A stretch of 64,000 bases of DNA, from the NCBI RefSeq assembly GCF_001269885.1, contig NZ_LHVH01000017.1:496001-560000 (forward strand), in the 5' to 3' direction. A program made the translations under genes and the position numbers. The DNA comes from Pseudomonas kilonensis. Its GTDB lineage: Bacteria > Pseudomonadota > Gammaproteobacteria > Pseudomonadales > Pseudomonadaceae. The notes under the pieces are model-generated. The model made no database searches and had not been told where the DNA came from. It was given only the letters and a program-made list of their open reading frames with translations. Below, in pieces: positions 1 through 6,612 of the stretch. How positions within the stretch are numbered: position 1 is the first letter of the stretch; each line of letters begins with the position of its first letter.

Positions 1-1292
1 CTCTCGCGCATTTGCGCCACCGCTGCGGTGATCTGTGCCAACGCATCGCCGGCCTCGCGGGCCTGTTGCACGCAATCGTCGGCCTTGAGCGAGCTCTCCT
101 GCATGAAGTCCACTGCGTCTCGAGTCCCGGCCTGCAGGGCCGAGACCATGGTGGTGATTTCATCGGTGGAGGTCTGTACCCGCTTGGCCAGGTTGCGCAC
201 CTCGTCGGCCACCACGGCAAAACCCCGGCCCATTTCTCCAGCCCGTGCTGCTTCGATCGCCGCGTTCAGGGCCAGCAGATTGGTTTGTTCGGCGATGCTG
301 TGGATCACGCTGACCACCCCGTTGATCTTCTGGCTGTCTTCGGCCAGGCGCTGGATCATTTCGGCGGTCTGCTGCACACCCGAAGACAGCCCGGTGATCG
401 ACTGCTGTACCCGACCGACCACTTCCTGACCGTTGCCGGCCAGAGTATCGGCGGTTTTCGACAGGTCGCGGGTGGCGCCGGCATGCTGGGCGATGTGATA
501 AACCGTGGCGGACATTTCGTTGATCGCCGTGGCCGCCTGATCGGTTTCGCTTTGCTGGCCGAGCATGCCGTGGCGCACATCGTTCATGCTCGACGCCAGG
601 CGCGCCGCACCGCTGTCCAACTGCCGGGCGGTGCTGGCAACGGTGTCGACGACCCGTTGATAACCGGCCTGCATGGCGTTGAACGCCGCCGCCATCTGGC
701 CCACTTCGTCCTTGCAGGCCAGGGGCACGCGGGCGGACAGGTCACCGGTTTTTTCCACGTGCAGCATCACGTCTTTGAGTGTGTTGAGCTGGCTGAGCAG
801 AAAACGGATCAAGAGTTGCGAGGCGCCCAGCATCGCCAGCATCAACACGAACACGGCCGCGGCGTATTGGCTGAAGCGTTCACCGAACACTTGGCTCAGG
901 CTCACACCTTGGGCCAGCACGGCGATTTGTTGGCCGTCACCTCGACGGATCACTTGGGCGCCCAGCAGCGGGTCGTCGCCAAACAGCAGCGCGGTGTCGA
1001 GTTTGACCCAACCGTTGGCCTGGGCCAGTGAAGGCAATGGTTGTTCGTTGAACACCGGGACTTGGTCGCGCTGGAATACCAGGAGGTCATCGGCCTTGGG
1101 CAGGGGTTGGCTGGCCGGCCAGGCAGCGAGCACGTGTGCCTGGGCCTGGGCATTCGCCTGGGTCGCGTGGTTGCGCGCCTGCTGTTCGAGGTGCACCGCG
1201 TAGAGCACCAGCAGCAACGTGGTGACAAAGGCGACCGCATTGACTGCCCAGAATTTGTATTTCAACGAGATATTGCTAAGCCAGGCACCCAT
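1..1292 (-). CDS. Methyl-accepting chemotaxis protein (3' end beyond window)
   Basis: Transmembrane chemoreceptor that would signal ligand or redox state to CheA/CheW. About 430 residues are visible from the ATG at 1292. The N-terminus is a short cytoplasmic stretch and a first membrane helix (about residues 14-35), followed by a small periplasmic region of roughly 110 residues and a second membrane helix ([19 protein letters not shown]). A HAMP linker and the coiled-coil signalling domain follow, including the hairpin-region words [19 protein letters not shown] and [12 protein letters not shown], which are diagnostic of the family. The C-terminus is cut off by the window start. The sensory domain is too small for a double-Cache fold, and its ligand cannot be told. 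The gene has its own upstream region, and the next gene (tatD) is on the same strand 244 bp away behind a REP pair. Confidence 0.93.
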   Translation of the reverse strand, partial: MGAWLSNISLKYKFWAVNAVAFVTTLLLVLYAVHLEQQARNHATQANAQAQAHVLAAWPASQPLPKADDLLVFQRDQVPVFNEQPLPSLAQANGWVKLDTALLFGDDPLLGAQVIRRGDGQQIAVLAQGVSLSQVFGERFSQYAAAVFVLMLAMLGASQLLIRFLLSQLNTLKDVMLHVEKTGDLSARVPLACKDEVGQMAAAFNAMQAGYQRVVDTVASTARQLDSGAARLASSMNDVRHGMLGQQSETDQAATAINEMSATVYHIAQHAGATRDLSKTADTLAGNGQEVVGRVQQSITGLSSGVQQTAEMIQRLAEDSQKINGVVSVIHSIAEQTNLLALNAAIEAARAGEMGRGFAVVADEVRNLAKRVQTSTDEITTMVSALQAGTRDAVDFMQESSLKADDCVQQAREAGDALAQITAAVAQMRE

Positions 1293-1433
1293 GGAAGGTC
1301 TTCTCTGATAGCGGAAACAGCATTGGCAAGGTGCCATTATTCTGCCGCTACTCAGGTGACGGGATTTTGATGTGGGTCAACAGACAACACAGGAGCCGGG
1401 GATTTTGATATGGACTAGTAGACACCAGATCCC

Positions 1434-1524
1434 TTGTGGGAGCGGGCTTGCTCGCGAATGCGTTGGATCAGTTACTGCTGTATTTGCTGATCCACCGCAT
1501 TCGCGAGCAAGCCCGCTCCCACAG
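1434..1524. repeat. REP doublet (REPIN-like inverted pair)
   Basis: Two REP cores face each other: GTGGGAGCGGGCTTGCTCGCGA near 1436 in pieces, and its reverse complement ending at 1524. About 45 bp lie between them, and the inner flanks (ATGCGTTGGATCA / TGATCCACCGCAT) are also complementary, so the whole unit can form one long hairpin. It occupies the gap between the chemoreceptor gene and the 3' end of tatD. Confidence 0.92.
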
Positions 1525-1536
1525 AGGGATGTGGGT

Positions 1537-2346
1537 TCATTCGGAAATGGCGGGTAAACCAAAAAACGCCCGGGCGCAGGCGGTGCTGTGGGCTGCCAGG
1601 TCTTCCTGGGTTTCGCCCCGGTGCAACGCCACTTCGCGCAGGACCTCCGTCAGGTAGGCCGGTTCGTTGCGGCCATTCTTGGGTTTGGGCCGCAGCGTGC
1701 GAGGCAGCAGGTACGGCGCGTCGCTTTCGAGCATCAGCCGACCGCGGGGAATTTCGCGCACCAACGGGTGCAGGTGCGTGCCCCGGCGCTCGTCACAGAT
1801 CCAGCCAGTGATGCCGATGTGCAGGTCCAGGTCGAGGTAGCTGAACAGTGCCTTTTTTTCACCGGTAAAGCAGTGCACCACGGCGGCCGGCAACTGATCG
1901 CGAAAATCCCGGAGGATGTCCAGCAAGCGCTGGTCGGCGTCGCGTTCATGCAGGAACACCGGCAGTTGCAACTGGACCGCCAAGGCGAGGTGTTCTTCCA
2001 GGACCTTTTCCTGCTGCGGTCGGGGAGAGAAGTCCCGGTTGAAATCCAGTCCGCATTCGCCCACCGCGCGCACGCGGCTGTGCATTAGCAGCTCCTTGAG
2101 GTGCCGGGCGCTGTCGGCGGTCCACTCGCTGGCGCTGTGGGGGTGAATGCCGGCGGTGGAAAACAGCCGCTCACCCGTGTCGTCGAGGTGTTGGCACAGT
2201 TCCAGAGCCTGTTCGCTGCCCTCGATACTGGTGCCGGTCAAGACCAGTTGGCAGACCCCGGATTCATAGGCGCGCTCGAGCACCGCTTGATGTTTGTCGG
2301 CGAAACTGGGATTGGTCAGGTTGACGCCGATATCGATGAGTTGCAT
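1537..2346 (-). CDS. tatD: TatD-family metal-dependent nuclease
   Basis: Predicted 3'-5' exonuclease/DNase of the TatD amidohydrolase superfamily (TIM barrel, divalent metal), associated with DNA repair and RNA quality control. The protein has 269 residues from the ATG at 2346. The start [15 protein letters not shown] is typical of TatD proper, in which the usual HxH metal motif is replaced by IGVN. Other conserved points are [36 protein letters not shown] and [10 protein letters not shown], which supply the metal-binding Glu, His and Asp. An in-frame upstream start would add six residues but has no better ribosome site. Unlike E. coli there are no tatABC genes beside it. Confidence 0.93.
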   Translation of the reverse strand: MQLIDIGVNLTNPSFADKHQAVLERAYESGVCQLVLTGTSIEGSEQALELCQHLDDTGERLFSTAGIHPHSASEWTADSARHLKELLMHSRVRAVGECGLDFNRDFSPRPQQEKVLEEHLALAVQLQLPVFLHERDADQRLLDILRDFRDQLPAAVVHCFTGEKKALFSYLDLDLHIGITGWICDERRGTHLHPLVREIPRGRLMLESDAPYLLPRTLRPKPKNGRNEPAYLTEVLREVALHRGETQEDLAAHSTACARAFFGLPAISE

Positions 2347-2581
2347 GGTGCTACCTCGGCCCAAAGGCTGGAAAGCATATCAGAGCTGTAGATTTATAAG
2401 AAAAGCCAAGAACTACAACGAGTTGAGGCTGTCTGTTAAGGCCGCGAGACACATAGGGTTGGTATAAAAGCCATCACTGTGCCAGTCTTCCGCACTTTTT
2501 CAGCGCCCCAGGCGCTCTGTTTCTGTCGACTCAGCCTCGTTTTCAAGGGAGGCGGTCCGCAGTATTCCTTCCGGAGAGTGG

Positions 2582-4003
2582 ATGACACGTCCCCAGGTAT
2601 TGCTACTGTTGTGTTGTTCGCTGTTGTTGCCAATGCCGGCCGAAGCACGGCTGCCCGGGCCGGTGCAGGCGGTGGCGCCGGGCACGGTGCGCGACCTGGC
2701 GCAAATCCGCAGCAGCCGTGTGTTGAAGGTGTTGGTCAACCAGAGCCGCAACAGCTCCGGTGAAGTCCAGGGGCAACCCATTGGCGTCGAATACCATCGG
2801 CTGCGTGCTTTCGAGCAATACCTCAACGGCCACGCCCGGGATGGTCAGGAAATCACCCTCAAGATCATTCCCAAGGCCAAGGACCAACTGCTCGGCGCCC
2901 TGCAGCGCGGGGAGGGCGATCTTGTGGCGCCGGGTGAATTGCTCGAGCCCCAGGCCGGCCAGGCGGTCAGCGCCAGCAATCCGATCCGTACCGACGTGCC
3001 GTTGCTGCTGGTGGGTATCAAGGGCGAGAAGCGCTACACCCGCGTGGAACAACTTTCCGGCAAGACCCTGGCCCTGCCCAACGGCAGCGCAGCGGGCGAC
3101 GCCGTGGGCCAGATCAACCAGAAGCTGGCGCTGCTCAAGCTGCCGCCGGTGAAGATCGAATGGGTCGATCCCACCCTGGCGGTGGAGGATGTCCTGGAAA
3201 TGGTCCAGGGCGGGATTTTTCATTTGACCATCGTCGAGCAGCCCATCGCGGAGCGCTGGGGCAAGATCCTGCCCAAGCTGCGCTTCGACCGCCAGGTGCT
3301 GATCGGCGAGCCGGGTGACGAGTATTGGTTCGTTCGCCGTGACGCCGCCATGCTGCGGGCGAGCATCGACCGATTCCTGGTGACCTATAAGGTGCCCTCC
3401 AACCAGGACGCTGCATTCCTGCGTATCTACCGGCGTTTGTACCAGGTCCACTATCCGTTGGCCCAGGCCAATCGACAACGCCTGGAGAAACTGCGCCCGG
3501 TGCTGCAAAAACATGCCGATGCCCAAGGCATGGACTGGCTCAACCTGGCGGCCCTGGCCTTCAAGGAGTCCGCCCTGCAACCCAACGCCCGCAGCGGTGC
3601 AGGCCCCACCGGCCTGATGCAGATCACCCCGTCGGCGGCCCAGCGGGTCGGGGTCGGTAATATCCAGAACCTGGATGCCAATGTGCAGGCCGGCGCCAAG
3701 TACCTGGCCCTCATCCGCCGCAAGTTCTTTGCCAGCCCCAAGCTCAACGAGCGCGAGCGCATGGCCTTCGTCCTGGCCGCCTACAACATGGGCCCCGAGC
3801 GCGTCCAAGGCATGCGAGCCGAGGCCCGGCGGCGGGGGCTGAACCCGAACCAATGGTTCTTTCAGGTTGAGCGCATTGCCATGGAGCAGGTGGGAATGGG
3901 CGCCGTCAGCTACGTTAATAGTGTGAATAAGTACTACTTGGCGTTTGACCGTGAACGCGAGTCGCTGGAGCCTGGAGATCAAAAGGTTGCTCAGCGTAAA
4001 TAA
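2582..4003 (+). CDS. MltF-like lytic transglycosylase with solute-binding domain
   Basis: Envelope enzyme expected to cleave peptidoglycan glycan strands with 1,6-anhydro product formation. The 473 residues open with a signal peptide ending near PAEA. A family-3 solute-binding-like domain (about 50-290: VLKVLVNQSR, GEGDLVAPGELLEP, LSGKTLALPNGSA) is followed by a lytic transglycosylase domain (about 310-440) with the catalytic Glu in LAFKESAL and the GLMQITPSAA and AAYNMGPERV motifs. This architecture is that of MltF. No lipobox Cys is visible after the signal peptide, so it may be periplasmic and not lipid-anchored. GGAGAGTGG lies just upstream of the ATG. The gene stands alone. Confidence 0.88.
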   Translation: MTRPQVLLLLCCSLLLPMPAEARLPGPVQAVAPGTVRDLAQIRSSRVLKVLVNQSRNSSGEVQGQPIGVEYHRLRAFEQYLNGHARDGQEITLKIIPKAKDQLLGALQRGEGDLVAPGELLEPQAGQAVSASNPIRTDVPLLLVGIKGEKRYTRVEQLSGKTLALPNGSAAGDAVGQINQKLALLKLPPVKIEWVDPTLAVEDVLEMVQGGIFHLTIVEQPIAERWGKILPKLRFDRQVLIGEPGDEYWFVRRDAAMLRASIDRFLVTYKVPSNQDAAFLRIYRRLYQVHYPLAQANRQRLEKLRPVLQKHADAQGMDWLNLAALAFKESALQPNARSGAGPTGLMQITPSAAQRVGVGNIQNLDANVQAGAKYLALIRRKFFASPKLNERERMAFVLAAYNMGPERVQGMRAEARRRGLNPNQWFFQVERIAMEQVGMGAVSYVNSVNKYYLAFDRERESLEPGDQKVAQRK

Positions 4004-4103
4004 TCGATTAATTCGATTGTTATCTCGCATTTTTTGCGCTTTTAGTACAAGTTTTTTTGATTAATATAGCGACCAACAACCACACACCTAGGGATGAACC
4101 CGC

Positions 4104-4538
4104 ATGAGCTCGTTGATCAATAAAGTCTTGTTTACCCGCGCTGGCTACGGCCTGACGGTCCTGCGCATTGTCGTTGGTGTCATATTTGCCGCCCACGGCT
4201 CGCAGAAACTCTTCGGCCTGTTCGGTGGCTACGGCCTGGCAGGCACAGCGCAGTGGATGGAAAGCATCGGCCTGACCCCAGGCTACGTGATGGCGACACT
4301 GGCAGGTGGTACTGAGTTTTTCGCCGGGTTGGCGCTGATCATCGGCCTGCTGGCGCGTCCTGCGGCACTGGGCCTGGCCTTCCTGTCGCTGGTGGCGATT
4401 TTCTCCGTGCACATCGGTAACGGCTTGTTCATGGCCAACAACGGTTATGAGTTTGCCCTGGCGTTGCTGGCGGGCAGTATTGCCGTGCTGATCGAAGGGG
4501 CGGGCAAGCTGTCGGTCGATCGTGCCATCGCGGGCTGA
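4104..4538 (+). CDS. DoxX family membrane protein
   Basis: Small integral membrane protein of 144 residues with four predicted membrane helices (around residues 15-35, 60-85, 88-108 and 115-135). The N-terminal RAGYGLTVLRIVVGVIFAAH and the helix-2 AGGTEFFAGLALIIGLLARP are hallmarks of the DoxX/DoxD group. Members of this family have been linked to redox balance and thiol stress, but the biochemical role of this one cannot be read from sequence. It stands alone and is followed at once by a strong intrinsic terminator shared with the repeat element downstream. Confidence 0.85.
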   Translation: MSSLINKVLFTRAGYGLTVLRIVVGVIFAAHGSQKLFGLFGGYGLAGTAQWMESIGLTPGYVMATLAGGTEFFAGLALIIGLLARPAALGLAFLSLVAIFSVHIGNGLFMANNGYEFALALLAGSIAVLIEGAGKLSVDRAIAG

Positions 4539-4583
4539 TTGCTCGATTTGAACCCGTCTTGTACGTGATGCTGTTCACTTCGG

Positions 4584-4627
4584 AAAAACGGCGCTTCTTT
4601 CAGAAATGGGAAGCGCCGTTTTTTTTT
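4584..4627 (+). terminator. Rho-independent terminator after the DoxX gene
   Basis: Stem ACGGCGCTTC / GAAGCGCCGT (10 bp) with a 12-base loop, flanked by an A-run and followed by nine Ts. The same stem and loop occur, in the opposite orientation, after htpX at 34170-34212, and a variant after the lipoprotein gene at 58422-58462. Confidence 0.92.
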
Positions 4628-4639
4628 GGTTTTGTTGCT

Positions 4640-5497
4640 TTGGTGTGTATATCCGTTGCTGCGGTAACGGCGGCTTATGGTTCCGCTCTTACAGCGGGTC
4701 ACTTTTGGAAGAGCCGGGAGCCGGACCAGCCAAAAGTAACCAAAAGCGCTTTGCCCCACCACTCGGCACCTCGCCTAGGCTCGGTGTGCCCTCACTCCGG
4801 CATTGCTCCGTGCGCCCGCCGCGAAGGGCCATCCATGGCCCAGCGCGGCTATCCCGGCATCCATGCCGGGATGCCCACTCCACAACGCCTGCGTTCGGCC
4901 AGCGTGGTTAACGGGGCGCCGAGATCAACGTCCACCGCGAGGCGGCCTTATAGCCGACCTGGTTCTTGGTGGGACCGTGTTTTTCCTGTGGGAGCGGGCT
5001 TGCTCGCGAAGGCGGTGTGTCAGTTTGCGGTGATGTTGGATGTGCCGGCCTCATCGCGAGCAAGCTCGCTCCCACAGGTTTTTGTATCGCGTGCAAATGT
5101 TGTGAACGCCCACAACCCCCTGTGGGAGCGAGCTTGCTCGCGATAGCGGTGGTGCAACCACATAGATACTGGACATGCACCGCTCTGGCTTTGCTTTGCT
5201 TTGCTTTGCTTTGCTTTTGATCTTGATCTGAACGCCCCGTTAAACCACGCTGGCCGAACGCAGGCATTGCGCAGTGGGCACCTCGGCATGGATGCCGAGG
5301 TAGCCGCGCTGGGCCATGGATGGCCCTTCGCGGCGGCCCACGGAGCAATGCCGGAGTGAGGGCATGCCGAGCCTAGGCGAGGTGCCGAGTGGTGGGGCAA
5401 AGCGCTTTTGGTTACTTTTGGCGCTCTTCCAAAAGTGACCCGCTGTAAGAGCGGAACCATAAGTAGCCGTTACCGCAGAAACGGATACACACACCAA
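4640..5497. repeat. Structured inverted-repeat element, copy A
   Basis: Two arms of about 290 bp (4640-4935 and 5213-5497) are inverted copies of each other and flank three REP cores. Each arm contains a chain of short hairpins: CCGTT/AACGG, CCGCT-CTTAC-AGCGG at 4683-4697, GGGCCAT/ATGGCCC, and a 10-bp stem at 4851-4872. The stem sequence differs between the arms (ATCCC/GGGAT on the left, ACCTC/GAGGT on the right) but stays perfectly paired. Just inside the right arm, 5189-5213 holds five tandem CTTTG units. Short open frames inside the arms are palindrome artefacts. No transposase is present. Confidence 0.88.
4985..5150. repeat. Triple REP cassette inside element copy A
   Basis: Three REP cores in alternating orientation (plus 4985-5010, minus about 5053-5078, plus 5120-5144), separated by about 40-bp spacers. 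The same three-core layout occurs inside copies B and C and, without arms, next to ohrR. Confidence 0.88.
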
Positions 5498-5571
5498 CCC
5501 ACGCCTCTCGGAACAGATAATCAGAAAACAGCATTACCGTCTTCTACGGGCCTTTTTATGCGGAGTGATTC

Positions 5572-5601
5572 TTGACACTGGCCAGTCAGCTTCTCTAGGA
5601 T
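5572..5601 (+). promoter_or_regulatory. Strong sigma-70 type promoter
   Basis: A perfect -35 TTGACA (5572-5577), an 18-bp spacer and -10 TAGGAT (5596-5601). The predicted transcript start is near 5608, just ahead of the folded leader. It lies directly beyond the right edge of repeat copy A. Confidence 0.7.
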
Positions 5602-5607
5602 GCCGCT

Positions 5608-5763
5608 CATGCGCCGATTTAAACAGCTACTTGCGGGGCGCCAGGTGACTCAATCCAGTCGCCGATAGAAGCCGGAAGACAAGGCTTCGAAATACCGCTA
5701 AAGCGCTGGTTCGGTGTTGCCTCTCACCTGCCATGCAGACTTTTGAGGCAGAGACACGACACG
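5608..5763 (+). promoter_or_regulatory. Folded 5' leader, candidate SAM-II/SAM-V-like riboswitch
   Basis: The transcript would open with the stem GCGCC (5611-5615) / GGCGC (5637-5641) enclosing GATTT (5616-5620) and CTTGC (5630-5634). GCTAAA follows at 5697-5702. CAGC (5624-5627) in the loop can pair with GCTG (5705-5708) as a pseudoknot. A hairpin GAAGCC/GGCTTC (5668-5673/5683-5688) and a long-range stem CAGGTGA/TCACCTG (5642-5648/5724-5730) lie between or around these. GATTT, CTTGC and GCTAAA in this order, with a pseudoknot, are what I recall of SAM-II/SAM-V aptamers. The insert before GCTAAA is longer than usual, and the class is rare in this lineage. An alternative reading is a leaderless 19-codon frame starting at 5609. 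Confidence 0.45.
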
Positions 5764-6072
5764 ATGAACGCACCCAGCCCCCTAGTACGTCTTGCGCCGA
5801 TCACGGCGAACCTTGTGCAACGCAACCCGAAAATTCTCCTGGGCGGCACTCACCAGCCAACGCTCTTGCGCTATCTCGACGGCTGGCCGCGTCGTAACCA
5901 TGGGCCCGCTGCTTTCCTGATCCAGTTTGTCGAAGACGGCGAGTCACTGGCGCGGTTCGCCAATGACAGTTTCGACCTGGCCGTCATCCAGTCCCCCAGT
6001 GCGGCGGACGCTCCTGAAATGATCCGGCAGTTGACCCGTGTCGCCCGGCAGGGCTTGATCACGCGCCGCTGA
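5764..6072 (+). CDS. Small conserved-type protein resembling part of a methyltransferase fold
   Basis: A 102-residue protein from the ATG at 5764. I do not recognise it with certainty. NPKILLGGTHQPTLLRYLDG looks like a Rossmann beta-strand and glycine loop. FDLAVIQSP followed by APEMIRQLTRVARQGLI resembles the strand-and-helix after motif IV of class I SAM-dependent methyltransferases, but the protein is much shorter than a complete enzyme. No strong Shine-Dalgarno is visible. GAGG lies about 15 nt upstream and could be held in a CTGCC/GGCAG hairpin. It sits behind the folded leader described above and converges on greB, with only 8 bp between the stop codons. The function is unknown, and the methyltransferase link is inference from sequence pattern. 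Confidence 0.65.
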   Translation: MNAPSPLVRLAPITANLVQRNPKILLGGTHQPTLLRYLDGWPRRNHGPAAFLIQFVEDGESLARFANDSFDLAVIQSPSAADAPEMIRQLTRVARQGLITRR

Positions 6073-6080
6073 GGCGAGGA

Positions 6081-6578
6081 TTACGGATACGCGATGTCCA
6101 CGATGTAGACCCGTTTCTCGCCGGTAGGCGTCTGGACGCTGACCTCGGCATCCAGGGCCTTGCCGATCAGGGCCCGGGCCAACGGTGAGTCGATACTGAT
6201 CAGGTTCTGCTTCAGGTCCAGCTCGTCCGGGCCGACGATGCGATAGCGTGATTCCTTGCCATCCTCATCTTCGACCGTCACCCAGGCACCGAAGTACACC
6301 TTGTTCGGATCGCTGGGTTTTTCACTGACCACTTTGAGCGCTTCAAGGCGCTTGGTGAGGAAGCGCACGCGACTGTCGATTTCCCGCAGCATTTTCTTGC
6401 CGTAGGTGTATTCGGCATTTTCCGAACGGTCACCCTGGGCCGCCGCCTCGCTGACCGCCTGGGTCACCTGGGGACGGCGCACATGCCACAGCTCATGGAA
6501 CTCGGCGCGCATCCGCGCTTCACCCTCGGGGGTGATCAGCGCGGTGCCGGCGGTGCGGGGTGGGCGATAACGGCTCAT
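6081..6578 (-). CDS. greB: Transcription elongation factor GreB
   Basis: Cleavage factor that rescues backtracked RNA polymerase through the secondary channel. The 165 residues contain an N-terminal coiled coil, with the acidic tip in [14 protein letters not shown] that positions the catalytic metal, and a C-terminal FKBP-like domain ([30 protein letters not shown]). The basic, longer N-terminus (MSRYRPP) and the YTYGKK word fit GreB better than GreA. The start at 6578 is 35 bp from the end of the neighbouring ABC permease gene on the same strand, so read-through from that operon is possible. Confidence 0.93.
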   Translation of the reverse strand: MSRYRPPRTAGTALITPEGEARMRAEFHELWHVRRPQVTQAVSEAAAQGDRSENAEYTYGKKMLREIDSRVRFLTKRLEALKVVSEKPSDPNKVYFGAWVTVEDEDGKESRYRIVGPDELDLKQNLISIDSPLARALIGKALDAEVSVQTPTGEKRVYIVDIAYP

Positions 6579-6612
6579 GGCAACTTCTTGTAATAGCGAA
6601 GCCGGGAGTCTA

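Noticed and set aside
1434..1524. REP doublets as complete mobile elements
   Set aside because: No REP-associated transposase gene is in the window, so they are non-autonomous repeats only.
4689..4911. Short open frames inside the repeat arms (repeated at 33290-33655, 33661-34152 and 57846-58206) giving proteins with words such as MAQRGYPGIHAG
   Set aside because: They arise from the palindromes, occur in several frames and on both strands, lack ribosome sites, and differ between copies by changes that keep stems and not codons.
4985..5150. Alternating 20-30 bp repeats that might suggest a CRISPR array
   Set aside because: The units alternate in orientation, are REP cores found all over the window, and no cas genes are present.
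5608..5763. A SAM-I, SAH or cobalamin riboswitch reading of the leader
   Set aside because: The core words of those classes are absent. Only the SAM-II/SAM-V-like pattern fits, and that remains tentative.
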